From NCBI RefSeq assembly GCF_009928485.1, contig NZ_JAABNP010000015.1, forward strand, positions 62,572-126,571: a DNA stretch of 64,000 bases, written 5' to 3'. How positions within the stretch are numbered: the first letter of the stretch is position 1; the number at the start of each line of letters is the position of its first letter. The position numbers were made by a program, and so were the translations under genes. The notes under the pieces were generated by a model. It was not told the DNA's origin. It saw nothing but the letters and a program-made list of their open reading frames with translations, and did no database searches. This DNA is from Clostridium sp. C2-6-12 (GTDB taxonomy: Bacteria > Bacillota > Clostridia > Clostridiales > Clostridiaceae). Below, piece by piece: positions 34,598-43,449 of this stretch.

Positions 34598-34660
34598 TAG
34601 ACAGTATATTGACCTTTCTGGAATATTATGCTATCGTATTTTTAGACAGTATAATGTCTA
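34598..34660. promoter_or_regulatory. Two MarR-type operator copies
   Basis: TAGACAGTATAATGTCTA at 34643-34660 is a palindrome (TAGACA/TGTCTA) that also contains TATAAT. A second imperfect copy TAGACAGTATATTGACCT lies at 34598-34615, its start 45 bases upstream. Both precede the marR gene, indicating autorepression. Confidence 0.75.
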
Positions 34661-34677
34661 ATTTAAAGGAGGTCTTT

Positions 34678-35226
34678 ATGAACAATTACAAAGCTTTATA
34701 TTTAATACAACAAATCTACGCAACACTCTTCTCTCTTACCAACAAACTTCAAATAAAAGGTGATGAATTTTGTGAGCAAATAACAAGCAGACAATTTATG
34801 GCCTTGGTAGCTATTATTCATTTACCAGAAAATGAAACAACCCTTAATAACATTGCTAGAAAACTTGGTACGACAAAACAAAGTGTTAAACAAATGATTA
34901 CTATTTTAGAAAACAAGGGCTTTGTTCTTACTGTACCAAGTCAATATGATAAGCGTGCAGTTAATGTTAGGATTACTGAATCTGGTACAAAGGCTATGAC
35001 TGTATGTGCTGAAAAATCAATGGGCTTTTTTGCAAATCTTTCGAGAGATTTTTCAATTGAAGAAATGGAAATATTGTGGACGCTATTAAAGAAATTATAT
35101 AAATTTGATGGCGAAGAACAAGATGGTTTTGAAGAAAATGCTGATTTTGACATTGGTGAAGATACGACTGAAATTCAAGAAAGAGCCTTAAAGGAATTTG
35201 AGATAGTAAGGAATGAGAAAAAATAA
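34678..35226 (+). CDS. MarR-family regulator
   Basis: 182 residues. Winged-helix core: SRQFMALVAIIHLPENETTLNNIARKLGTTKQSVKQMITILENKGFV, wing with DKRAVNVRITESG, then a long C-terminal acidic extension. The ATG at 34678 has AAAGGAGG upstream. The following serine hydrolase gene begins 33 bases later and is probably controlled by it. Confidence 0.92.
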   Translation: MNNYKALYLIQQIYATLFSLTNKLQIKGDEFCEQITSRQFMALVAIIHLPENETTLNNIARKLGTTKQSVKQMITILENKGFVLTVPSQYDKRAVNVRITESGTKAMTVCAEKSMGFFANLSRDFSIEEMEILWTLLKKLYKFDGEEQDGFEENADFDIGEDTTEIQERALKEFEIVRNEKK

Positions 35227-35259
35227 AAAAAATTAATAAAACAAAGGTGGTGTAACATT

Positions 35260-36690
35260 ATGAAAAATAATATATCAAATGATTTTCTATTAAAAAAAAT
35301 GAAAGAATGGAATATTCCTGGAATGGCTGTAGGCATTATTAAAGATGGTGAAATAATATACTTAAGTGGATTGGGACTACGAAATATTAATAAAAATTTA
35401 GATACAACTGAAAATACTTTATTTGCAATAGGTTCTGCTAGTAAGTCTTTCACTACACTGGCAATAGGTATATTGGTAGATGAAGGAAAGCTTGACCTTG
35501 ATACTCCTATAAAAAAATACATGCCTAGTTTTGAATTGAAAAACAAGTATGCTGAAGAACATATAACATTAAGAGATATACTTTGTCACCGTTCTGGTCT
35601 TCCAAGACATGATGCATTGTGGTATAACACTTCTTTTAGCAGAAGAGAATTAGTTGAAAGACTTAAATATTTAGAATTTAGCAAAGATTTCAGAGAAGCA
35701 TGGCAATATAATAATTTAATGTTTGCTACAGCTGGCTATCTTATCGAACATGTTACTGGACTGACTTGGGAGGAATTTGTTGATATAAAAATTCTTCAAC
35801 CACTAGGCATGAATAACACAAACTTTTCAGTGGAAGATTCAAAAAATTCTTCTGATTATAGTCAACCATATACACTAAAAGGAAATGATATACATCAAAC
35901 AAATTTTAGAAACCTTGATCAAATTGGACCTGCTGGCTCAATAAATTCAAATTTAACTGATATGCTAAAGTGGCTTTCCCTTAATCTAAATAAAGGGAAA
36001 GTAAATGGAACACAGATTATATCTGAAAAAACTATAGAACAATTACATTCACCTCAAATACCTTGTCAACTATTTCCTATGAAATTTGATGAAATTCAAT
36101 TTTCATCTTATGGCTTAGGTTGGTTTATTGAATCCTATAGAGGAAGAAAACATGTTAATCATGGTGGAGGTATTGATGGCTTTTGTTCCTATACAAGTTT
36201 TCTTCCAGATGAGAATATTGGTGTAGTTATTCTTAGTAATTTAGATAACCCTTTCTGTACTATGCCTATAGCTTACTATATATATGATAAGCTTTTAGGA
36301 TGTGAATATACTGACTGGAATGGAAAACTAAAAAACGAAGCTGAAAAAATGTTTAAATTAATGACTACTGCTAGTAATACAGTCATCGAATCTCAAAAAG
36401 AAAACATACACCCTTCTCGCTCATTAGAAGAATATATAGGTGTATATGAGCATCCTGGATATGGAATTGCAAAAATTGAATCGAAAGAAAATATTTTAAC
36501 ATTAACTTATAACAATATAGAATATGCACTTAAGCATAAATGCTACGACATTTTTAATATTAGCTTCATGGAGCATTACACAATTCCTGTTGCCTTTAAT
36601 TATGACAGTAATGGTACTATTATGAGTGTTTCAATACCTTTTGAACAAAGTGTAAGAGCATCCGAATTTACAAAATGTAAATTAAAATAA
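35260..36690 (+). CDS. Serine hydrolase, beta-lactamase (class C) family
   Basis: 476 residues. SASKSFTTLA gives the SxxK nucleophile (Ser at about 65), WQYNNLMFA gives the YxN motif, and VNHGGGIDGF replaces KTG. A C-terminal DUF3471-like domain follows (YIGVYEHPGYGIAKI). No signal peptide, so it is cytoplasmic. Such proteins are D-aminopeptidase, esterase or peptidase-like; drug resistance is not implied. Likely repressed by the adjacent MarR protein. Confidence 0.9.
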   Translation: MKNNISNDFLLKKMKEWNIPGMAVGIIKDGEIIYLSGLGLRNINKNLDTTENTLFAIGSASKSFTTLAIGILVDEGKLDLDTPIKKYMPSFELKNKYAEEHITLRDILCHRSGLPRHDALWYNTSFSRRELVERLKYLEFSKDFREAWQYNNLMFATAGYLIEHVTGLTWEEFVDIKILQPLGMNNTNFSVEDSKNSSDYSQPYTLKGNDIHQTNFRNLDQIGPAGSINSNLTDMLKWLSLNLNKGKVNGTQIISEKTIEQLHSPQIPCQLFPMKFDEIQFSSYGLGWFIESYRGRKHVNHGGGIDGFCSYTSFLPDENIGVVILSNLDNPFCTMPIAYYIYDKLLGCEYTDWNGKLKNEAEKMFKLMTTASNTVIESQKENIHPSRSLEEYIGVYEHPGYGIAKIESKENILTLTYNNIEYALKHKCYDIFNISFMEHYTIPVAFNYDSNGTIMSVSIPFEQSVRASEFTKCKLK

Positions 36691-36814
36691 TTAATAATTG
36701 CATGTAATATATAATAATAAACCCTATTAATTTTATTTTAACATTCTCTTTTAAACTAAATGGAATGTGGATAATTGGCTATTTAATTCTTCTCCTTTTT
36801 GTATAAATTAGTAA

Positions 36815-36844
36815 AAGAGCTGGCTAAATTATTTGCCAACTCTT
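36815..36844 (-). terminator. Terminator after cadA
   Basis: 10-bp stem (AAGAGTTGGC / GCCAGCTCTT on minus, one G-U) with TTTTAC following, 20 bases after the P-type ATPase stop. Confidence 0.7.
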
Positions 36845-36864
36845 CCTTATGATTTGAAACTTTA

Positions 36865-39294
36865 TTAACTATTTTCTACTTTCATTGCTCTCATAGCATT
36901 TAAGACTGCTAGAAGTGCTACTCCCACATCTCCAAATACAGCTTCCCACATAGTTCCAAGCCCAATTGCTACAAGAACTAATATTATAAGCTTAACACTT
37001 AAAGCAAATACTATATTTTGCATTACTATACTTCTTGTTTTCTTAGCTATTTTTATAGCTGAAGCGATTTTAGAAGGTTCATCTGTCATTATAACTACAT
37101 CTGCTGCTTCAATAGCTGCATCTGATCCAACGCCGCCCATCGCTATACCTATATCTGCTCTAGCTAAAACTGGAGCATCGTTAATTCCATCTCCTACAAA
37201 TACGATTTTACCTTTAGGGGATTTTTCTTTAAATAGTAATTCTAACTTTTCAACTTTTTGATCTGGCAATAATTCTGCATGAACTTCATCTAAGGCTAAT
37301 TCCTTTGCTATTTTAGTCCCAACTGTTTTATTATCACCTGTGAGCATTACTGTTTTCTTAACTCCAACAGCTTTTAAAGCTTTTATTGCCTTTGAAGAAT
37401 CTTCTTTCACCTCATCAGAAATAACTATATAACCTGCATATTTTTTGTTAATAGCAACATGCACTACAGTTCCTATAGTTTCTAATTCCTTATAAGAAAT
37501 ATTTTCCTTATTCATTAGTTTATAGTTTCCTGCTAGCACTTCTTTTCCATCAAGAATAACTTTAACACCATGACCTGATATTTCTTCATAGTCTTTTATT
37601 TTATCTTGAATTATTTCATTGTTATATGCTCTTAATATAGAAGTTGCTATTGGGTGATTAGAATAATTTTCTGCATAAGCTGCACAAGCTAAAAGTTCAT
37701 CTTTTGAAATATTGTTTTCTGAATTTATTTCTGTTACTTTAAATATACCTTTTGTAAGAGTTCCAGTCTTATCAAACACAACCATTTCAACATTATTTAA
37801 GGCTTCAAGATAATTTCCACCTTTAACAAGTATTCCATTTTTCGATGCTCCACCTATTCCTCCAAAGAATCCTAAAGGAATTGATACAACCAAAGCACAT
37901 GGACAAGATACTACTAAAAAGGATAAGGCTCTGTAAATCCAATCTGAAAAAGTTGCTCCTTCTATAACTAGTGGTGGTATTACAGCTAACGCTAATGCTG
38001 CAAAAACAACTGCTGGAGTATAATATCTAGCAAATTTTGTTATAAAATTCTCTGTTGGCGCTTTCTTACTGCTTGCATTTTGTACTAAATCCAATATTTT
38101 AGCAACAGTAGAATCTCCAAATTCCTTTTCTACTTCTATTGTTAAAAGCCCATTTTTATTAATAACCCCACTTAAAATATTGTCTCCTACACCTACTTCT
38201 CTAGGAACAGATTCTCCAGTTAAAGCTGCAGTATCAACCATTGAATTTCCTTCAATTACCTTCCCATCTAAAGGCACCTTTTCCCCTGGTTTTACAACTA
38301 TTATATCTCCTATCCTAACTTCTTCTGGTTCTACTTTTTTAATATCATTATTTACTTTTAAATTTGCAAAATTAGGTCTAATATCCATAAGGGCTGAAAT
38401 AGATTTTCTTGAACGATTTACAGCCATATCTTGGAACATTTCTCCTATTTGATAGAATAGCATAACTGCTACGCCTTCAGGATATTCACCTATAGCAAAT
38501 GCACCTATAGTTGCAATACTCATTAAGAAATTTTCATCAAACACTTGACCTTTGCGTATATTTCTTAATGCACCTAAAACTACTTCTCCGCCTACAAGAA
38601 CATAACTAGCTAAATATAAAAGCAATTCTACTGTATTAGGAAACTTCATAACTGTTGCAATCCCAAAAATCAAAGCACCAATAGCAAATCTGACAATTTC
38701 ACTTTTATTACTTTCTTCTTCTGATTCTTGGTTTTTATTTTTAATTTGACTATCCTTATTATCAATTTCTACTACATTGACATCAGGTTCTATTCTTTTA
38801 ACAATTTCCTTAACATTATCAACAATATGATTTTGTTTTGAGGTATCTTCTATTTCCATAATTAATTTTGCTTTAATAAAATCTACTGTAGCAGATTTTA
38901 CTCCGTCAATATTATTTGATTCCCTTTCAATTTTTGCTGCACAGTTTCCACAACATAAGCCTTCAAGTAAAATTTCTTTCTTTAAAAGTTTTCCCTTTAC
39001 TTTTTCTATAACTTTAACGTGAGATTCAATACTAGTTACAATATTACTTACTGAACCCATTAGCTCTTCTAGTTTGTTGCCTTCTTTTGCTTGTAATACT
39101 AAAGTTTTAGTAACAAAGTTTACATTGGCAGAATCTATTCCATCTAATTCATTTATTTTTTTCTCCATTTTAGCTGCACAATTTGCGCAACCTAGTCCTT
39201 CTAATATAAATTCTCTTTTTTCATTTTTTACATTTTCTTTGTGAGATAATTTTGCATTAACAGGACTATTAGCTATTTTTATATTGCTTGCCAT
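36865..39294 (-). CDS. cadA: Zn/Cd/Pb-type P1B ATPase (CadA-like)
   Basis: 809 residues. Two N-terminal HMA domains with GCANCAAKME and CCGNCAAKIE metal sites, a charged linker with Glu/Asn, eight transmembrane helices, and the transport motif VVSCPCALVVS. The ATPase core shows TGES, DKTGTLTKG (phosphorylated Asp), HPIA and GDGINDAPVLARADIG. With the CadC-like regulator directly upstream (21 bases) this is a heavy-metal efflux pump; zinc, cadmium or lead are the likely substrates, chosen by the regulator type. Confidence 0.93.
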   Translation of the reverse strand: MASNIKIANSPVNAKLSHKENVKNEKREFILEGLGCANCAAKMEKKINELDGIDSANVNFVTKTLVLQAKEGNKLEELMGSVSNIVTSIESHVKVIEKVKGKLLKKEILLEGLCCGNCAAKIERESNNIDGVKSATVDFIKAKLIMEIEDTSKQNHIVDNVKEIVKRIEPDVNVVEIDNKDSQIKNKNQESEEESNKSEIVRFAIGALIFGIATVMKFPNTVELLLYLASYVLVGGEVVLGALRNIRKGQVFDENFLMSIATIGAFAIGEYPEGVAVMLFYQIGEMFQDMAVNRSRKSISALMDIRPNFANLKVNNDIKKVEPEEVRIGDIIVVKPGEKVPLDGKVIEGNSMVDTAALTGESVPREVGVGDNILSGVINKNGLLTIEVEKEFGDSTVAKILDLVQNASSKKAPTENFITKFARYYTPAVVFAALALAVIPPLVIEGATFSDWIYRALSFLVVSCPCALVVSIPLGFFGGIGGASKNGILVKGGNYLEALNNVEMVVFDKTGTLTKGIFKVTEINSENNISKDELLACAAYAENYSNHPIATSILRAYNNEIIQDKIKDYEEISGHGVKVILDGKEVLAGNYKLMNKENISYKELETIGTVVHVAINKKYAGYIVISDEVKEDSSKAIKALKAVGVKKTVMLTGDNKTVGTKIAKELALDEVHAELLPDQKVEKLELLFKEKSPKGKIVFVGDGINDAPVLARADIGIAMGGVGSDAAIEAADVVIMTDEPSKIASAIKIAKKTRSIVMQNIVFALSVKLIILVLVAIGLGTMWEAVFGDVGVALLAVLNAMRAMKVENS

Positions 39295-39315
39295 AATTCT
39301 TCCCCCAATCTAAAC

Positions 39316-39681
39316 TTATTTTTTCTCTGATATATGAATCAATCCTTGATCAAAAATACTTTTAACATGTTCATCGTCTAAAGAGTAGTAAACTACTTTA
39401 CCTTCTTTTTTATATTTTACTAATCTGGCTTGTTTCAAAACTCTTAGCTGATGAGAAATAGCTGATTGTGTCATTCCAAGAAGTGCAGCTATATCACAAA
39501 CACACATTTCAGCTTCAAATAATACACATAATATTCTTACTCTTGTTGAATCTCCAAGGACTTTAAATAAGTCAGCTAAATCATAAAGGGTTTCTTCTTC
39601 TGGTATAATTTCTCTAACTTTACTTACAATATCTTCATGAATTACATTACAATTACAAACTTCAATATTATTATTCTCCAT
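39316..39681 (-). CDS. cadC: ArsR/SmtB-type metal sensor (CadC-like)
   Basis: 121 residues from the ATG at 39681, chosen because AAAAGAGTG lies upstream and the alternative ATG at 39699 has none. N-terminal VCNCNV plus CVCDIAALLG in the recognition region provide the four-cysteine cadmium/lead site of CadC proteins. The winged helix is TQSAISHQLRVLKQARLVKYKKEGKVVYYSL. Metal binding releases the operator and induces cadA. Confidence 0.92.
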   Translation of the reverse strand: MENNNIEVCNCNVIHEDIVSKVREIIPEEETLYDLADLFKVLGDSTRVRILCVLFEAEMCVCDIAALLGMTQSAISHQLRVLKQARLVKYKKEGKVVYYSLDDEHVKSIFDQGLIHISEKK

Positions 39682-39708
39682 GTTTATCACTCTTTTCATC
39701 TGAATATT

Positions 39709-39738
39709 TGAATATATGAATACTTGTTCATATATTCA
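39709..39738. promoter_or_regulatory. CadC operator
   Basis: Perfect 12-6-12 inverted repeat TGAATATATGAA / TTCATATATTCA, 28 bases before the cadC start. Form and place match ArsR/SmtB-family operators. Confidence 0.85.
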
Positions 39739-39800
39739 TTGTATTCTCCTTATTTTATTTTGTCAATATAATTGAGATTTATTTTCAACTTTTTATACAT

Positions 39801-39843
39801 AAAAAATAACAGGTAGTACGACTTTGAAATCATACTACCTGTT
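39801..39843 (-). terminator. Terminator of the cbi operon
   Basis: 11-bp stem AACAGGTAGTA / TACTACCTGTT, then a T-rich tract (ATTTTTTAT) on minus, 36 bases after cbiN. Confidence 0.85.
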
Positions 39844-39879
39844 AATCATATTTATTGAATTTTAAACATACAAAAAATA

Positions 39880-40203
39880 TTATTTAATATTGTTTTTCTC
39901 TTTTTCTATTTTATGTCTTTCTACAAACCTTCCCATAAAAAAGGCAATAACTCCAACTCCAATACCAGTTTGTACACAGAAAAGTAAGCTTTCAACTTCT
40001 CCTGGTAATTCTCCCCCAATCCATGTTTCCATAACTGGCTTAAACCAAGGCTCATATTTAGTACCTGTAATTTCAGAAACCACTTCACTTCCAGCATCAT
40101 CTGATCCACCAAATTCTGCTCCTTTTAAAGTAAACAATGGCACAACGGCAATGAGTGCTGCAATAACTAATAAGCTTACAACTGTTTTTTTAGTCTTTGT
40201 CAT
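39880..40203 (-). CDS. cbiN: Cobalt ECF transporter component CbiN
   Basis: 107 residues: two transmembrane helices flanking an extracytoplasmic loop with FGGSDDAGSE and YEPWFKPVMETWIGGELPGEVESLLF, the CbiN signature. CbiN helps load the metal into CbiM. It starts 1 base into the cbiM stop (TAATG), so the two are translationally coupled. Confidence 0.95.
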   Translation of the reverse strand: MTKTKKTVVSLLVIAALIAVVPLFTLKGAEFGGSDDAGSEVVSEITGTKYEPWFKPVMETWIGGELPGEVESLLFCVQTGIGVGVIAFFMGRFVERHKIEKEKNNIK

Positions 40204-40955
40204 TAATTTTCGCCTCCCTTTGCTAATTCAAGTTCTTTCAGTTCTGATTTCGCATAGGTTTCAAGGCCAATCATAATAACAACTGTCAAAATTCCTTCAA
40301 TAACTGCAAGTGGAAGTTGTGTTGGTGCAAATACTGCAAGGAACTTAACTACTGATGTCATAACTCCACCAGTTTCAGATGGATATGCAAGTGCAAGCTG
40401 CATGCTTGTTATACAATAAGTAAATAAATCACCAATTGAAGCTGCTAAGAAAATTCCCACATATTTATTTACTTTTAATACCTTACATAATTTATAGATT
40501 CCATATGAAATAAATGGGCCTGCAATAGCCATAGAAAATGTATTTGCACCAAGAGTAGTTAAGCCTCCATGTGCAAGAAGAATTGCCTGGAAAATAAGCA
40601 CAATTATACCCAAAATACTCACCACACTAGGGCCAAATAAAATTGCACCAAGTCCAGTACCAGTCATATGAGAACAGCTTCCTGTCACTGATGGAATCTT
40701 TAATGATGAAAGCACAAAAACGAAAGCTCCTGCCATAGCTAAAATAGTAATTGATCTATGATGGTTAGCTAAAGTTTTCTTTACTGATAAATAACCTGCT
40801 ATTATAAAAGGAAGGCAGATAAATCCCCATATAATGCAAAATTGAGGTTGAAGATACCCTTCCATAATATGCATAGCATTTGCAGTTGGCTCCACTCCAA
40901 AAACTAAAGCAAAAGCAGCAGCAAGACTGATAATTCTCTTTTCTCTCCTATTCAT
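40203..40955 (-). CDS. cbiM: Cobalt ECF transporter S component CbiM
   Basis: 250 residues. After a cleavable signal the mature start is [10 protein letters not shown], whose Met and His residues coordinate cobalt or nickel in this family. Further markers are [16 protein letters not shown] and [24 protein letters not shown]. Six to seven transmembrane helices. The riboswitch upstream of the operon points to cobalt over nickel. Confidence 0.95.
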   Translation of the reverse strand: MNRREKRIISLAAAFALVFGVEPTANAMHIMEGYLQPQFCIIWGFICLPFIIAGYLSVKKTLANHHRSITILAMAGAFVFVLSSLKIPSVTGSCSHMTGTGLGAILFGPSVVSILGIIVLIFQAILLAHGGLTTLGANTFSMAIAGPFISYGIYKLCKVLKVNKYVGIFLAASIGDLFTYCITSMQLALAYPSETGGVMTSVVKFLAVFAPTQLPLAVIEGILTVVIMIGLETYAKSELKELELAKGGEN

Positions 40956-41033
40956 TTTTCTCCTCCTTGTATGAGTTTTAAATTTGAATATTATTAAAAA
41001 CTAGTTTATTTGTACGTCAAAAAGATATATTTC

Positions 41034-41861
41034 CTAATATCCGAGTAATTCTTTAAATTCTCTTATACTTTTAGGATATGATTTAATATCTTCTAGAAGT
41101 TTTTTCTCTACAAGAGATTCATAGACTTCTAACATGGTTGGCTGTTTTAAATTTGCCTGTTCCAAAATTTTCTTATTCTTAAAAATTTCTATTGGGTCTC
41201 CCTCTGCAATAATTTTCCCATCACAGAATACAATAACTCTTTCAGCCCATCTATATACAAAGTCTACATCATGTGTTGAAATAATCATTGTCTTTCCTTC
41301 CTCTCCAAGCTTCCCCAATACCTCTTCCAACATTATTGCATTTACTGGATCTAATGCTGCTGTTGGTTCATCAAAAATAATAATTTCTGATTTCATAGCA
41401 ATAATGTCTGCAATGCTTACGCGTTTCTTTTCTCCACCGCTCAAATAATGAGGCGGACGATCCTTCAAATGAGAAATATTCATGTATTCAAGTGCTTCGT
41501 CAACACGTTCTAGCACTTCTTCTTTTGAAAGTTTTAAATTCATAGGTCCAAAAGCCACTTCTGATTTTACTGTAGATGCAATAATTTGATTATCCGCATC
41601 CTGAAATACAATTCCAATATTTTTTCTAAGTTCTTTTAAGATCTTTTTATTTATAACGGTATCTCTATAAATTATTTTCCCTTGCTCTGGTGTAAGAACG
41701 CCATCTATATTCAAGAAAAATGTTGATTTTCCTGAACCATTAGATCCAATAACAGCAATTTTCTCTCCTTCATATATATCCACACTTACTCCATCTAAGG
41801 CTGATTTTCCATTTCCGTAGGTATAATGAAGATCTTCAATCTTTAATATTAGTGATTTCAT
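41034..41861 (-). CDS. cbiO: Cobalt ECF transporter ATPase CbiO
   Basis: 275 residues. Walker A GSNGSGKST, Q-loop VFQDADNQI, signature LSGGEKKRV, Walker B IIIFDEPTAALDP and H-loop STHD. The start at 41861 is preferred because AAAGGAATGG lies before it. Couples ATP hydrolysis to the CbiQ/CbiM module. Confidence 0.95.
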   Translation of the reverse strand: MKSLILKIEDLHYTYGNGKSALDGVSVDIYEGEKIAVIGSNGSGKSTFFLNIDGVLTPEQGKIIYRDTVINKKILKELRKNIGIVFQDADNQIIASTVKSEVAFGPMNLKLSKEEVLERVDEALEYMNISHLKDRPPHYLSGGEKKRVSIADIIAMKSEIIIFDEPTAALDPVNAIMLEEVLGKLGEEGKTMIISTHDVDFVYRWAERVIVFCDGKIIAEGDPIEIFKNKKILEQANLKQPTMLEVYESLVEKKLLEDIKSYPKSIREFKELLGY

Positions 41862-41927
41862 AATTATATCCATTCCTTTTCTCTAGCGTAAAACATCATG
41901 AAAGAGTTTCTTTCAGACTTTTCCTCT

Positions 41928-42827
41928 TTATCTTGTAAATAACCAAAGTAAAATTAAAAAACTCATATATGCTGTAAATGTAGTAGCCTGTCCTATCTCA
42001 ACTTTTTTATCTTCCTCTAAAAACAAAAGTTCACCATCATAGCATCTTGCCTCCATAGCATCATAATAAGCATTTGCTTTTCCAAGAGAAATAATAAACA
42101 TATTGCTTGCAATGCTTCCAAATGTATAACAGGAAGTTTTAAAATCACAATATCCCTGACGTGATTTTGCAGAATTTTTCATTTTACTATAAACATCTAT
42201 TAAAATAAATATATAACGATAAATAAGACTCATAAGTTCTACAATTATCTTTGGTATACGAGCCTTTCGAAGCACATAAATAATTTCAGAAGATGGTGTA
42301 GATAATGTTAACATCTGCAAAGCACTAATTGCTGCAAAAATCTTTAAAATCAAAAAAGCCATTTTTTTTAGCTGATCAATCGTGGTAAAAATATAGCAAA
42401 ATCCAAGGAACAAATTATATTCTCCCATTGGCTGTTTTGAAAAATCAATTGCAATGGTAAAGGTACTCAGCAAAATAAAAAACATAGGTATTGCTAATAC
42501 GGATAAATATTCATTTATTGGTATTCCCCCTTTAATGACCGTTAAATATGACATTGAAATTATTATCACAATGGATACATATGGATTGTCTAACACAATA
42601 CACAAAATAACTGTTAACACTGAAAGACTTACTTTAAAAGTAGAATTCCAAGGTCTGATTTTTGATGCATATGCATAAAAATCAATATAATACCCTTCCC
42701 CATGTTTATGTTTTATTTTATAGTTATTACTAAGTGCCTTCGAGTTATTATTCTTGCTTTTATATTTAAATTTATAGAAAACAATACCTATCATAAATAC
42801 AGCACATAAGATAATAATTTTTCCCAT
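41928..42827 (-). CDS. cbiQ: Cobalt ECF transporter T component CbiQ
   Basis: 299 residues with multiple membrane helices and the EcfT coupling motifs ARIPKIIVELMSLIYRY and DAMEARCYDG. First gene of the operon cbiQ-cbiO-cbiM-cbiN, 54-78 bases between the first members. Preceded by a riboswitch leader of about 250 bases. Confidence 0.93.
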   Translation of the reverse strand: MGKIIILCAVFMIGIVFYKFKYKSKNNNSKALSNNYKIKHKHGEGYYIDFYAYASKIRPWNSTFKVSLSVLTVILCIVLDNPYVSIVIIISMSYLTVIKGGIPINEYLSVLAIPMFFILLSTFTIAIDFSKQPMGEYNLFLGFCYIFTTIDQLKKMAFLILKIFAAISALQMLTLSTPSSEIIYVLRKARIPKIIVELMSLIYRYIFILIDVYSKMKNSAKSRQGYCDFKTSCYTFGSIASNMFIISLGKANAYYDAMEARCYDGELLFLEEDKKVEIGQATTFTAYMSFLILLWLFTR

Positions 42828-42945
42828 CTTGCATCTCCTTTAAAATTTCATTCTATTACATTTAATAAAAACTTACTAGTTATGCACGAAGATTATACTT
42901 CATGTAAGTATATTTACTATATTTCATGTAGGTTTTTTACAAAAT

Positions 42946-42978
42946 AAAAAGTCCTTCTAACTAAAGTGTTAAAAAGAC
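42946..42978 (-). terminator. Riboswitch-controlled terminator of the cbi leader
   Basis: 11-bp stem (GTCTTTTTAAC / GTTAGAAGGAC on minus, two G-U) with 6-base loop, then TTTTTATTTT. It lies between the cobalamin aptamer and cbiQ, as expected for transcriptional attenuation. Confidence 0.8.
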
Positions 42979-42995
42979 ATAATAATAAAACATAC

Positions 42996-43028
42996 TCATT
43001 CATATAAAATTAGTAAATAAAGTTTCAT
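42996..43028 (-). other. Possible 10-codon leader reading frame
   Basis: MKLYLLILYE preceded by an exceptionally strong GGAGGGGG site 7 bases away. It lies between the aptamer and the terminator. It may be translated, or the G-run may be a structural part of the expression platform. Confidence 0.35.
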
Positions 43029-43069
43029 TAAAACGCCCCCTCCATCGCTCGTAGAGTTTAATGGTGCAA

Positions 43070-43203
43070 AATATAGGCAGGTCTTCTGACTTAAGAATCT
43101 TCATTTAAGTACGTCTTCCCAGTTTCCAAGTGACGTATTATGTACTCAAACTCCTCTAATACAGCTACGGGATAGTTCAGGATTCTCACCTGCTTCCCTT
43201 TTA
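43070..43203 (-). ncRNA. Cobalamin riboswitch (cbi operon)
   Basis: On minus: GGGAAGCAGGTGAGAATCC, then ACTATCCCGTAGCTGT, GGAAACTGGGAAGACG and the B12 box AGTCAGAAGACCTGCC (43076-43091). All core blocks of the B12 aptamer appear in order. With the terminator at 42946-42978 it should turn off cobalt uptake when adenosylcobalamin is abundant. Confidence 0.93.
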
Positions 43204-43449
43204 ATTAATCAAGCTTTAGCTATGAATTTATACTAAATTTGATTAAACCTACATTTTATTATTAAATTCTAGTTTTTATAATTTCTACTATACAATATCA
43301 TTATTTGCCAGAAATATCAATTAAAAAATTGTGACAGTCGCCCGCTATCAAATTTGTGACCATCACCATTTAATATGATAATATTATATATGCTAATAAG
43401 TTTATAGTTAAAGTTTAGCAATATTCGTATTAATATTGGAGGCATAAAA

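Noticed and set aside
35260..36690. Antibiotic resistance beta-lactamase
   Set aside because: Lacks a signal peptide and the KTG motif is HGG; such proteins are usually esterases or peptidases.
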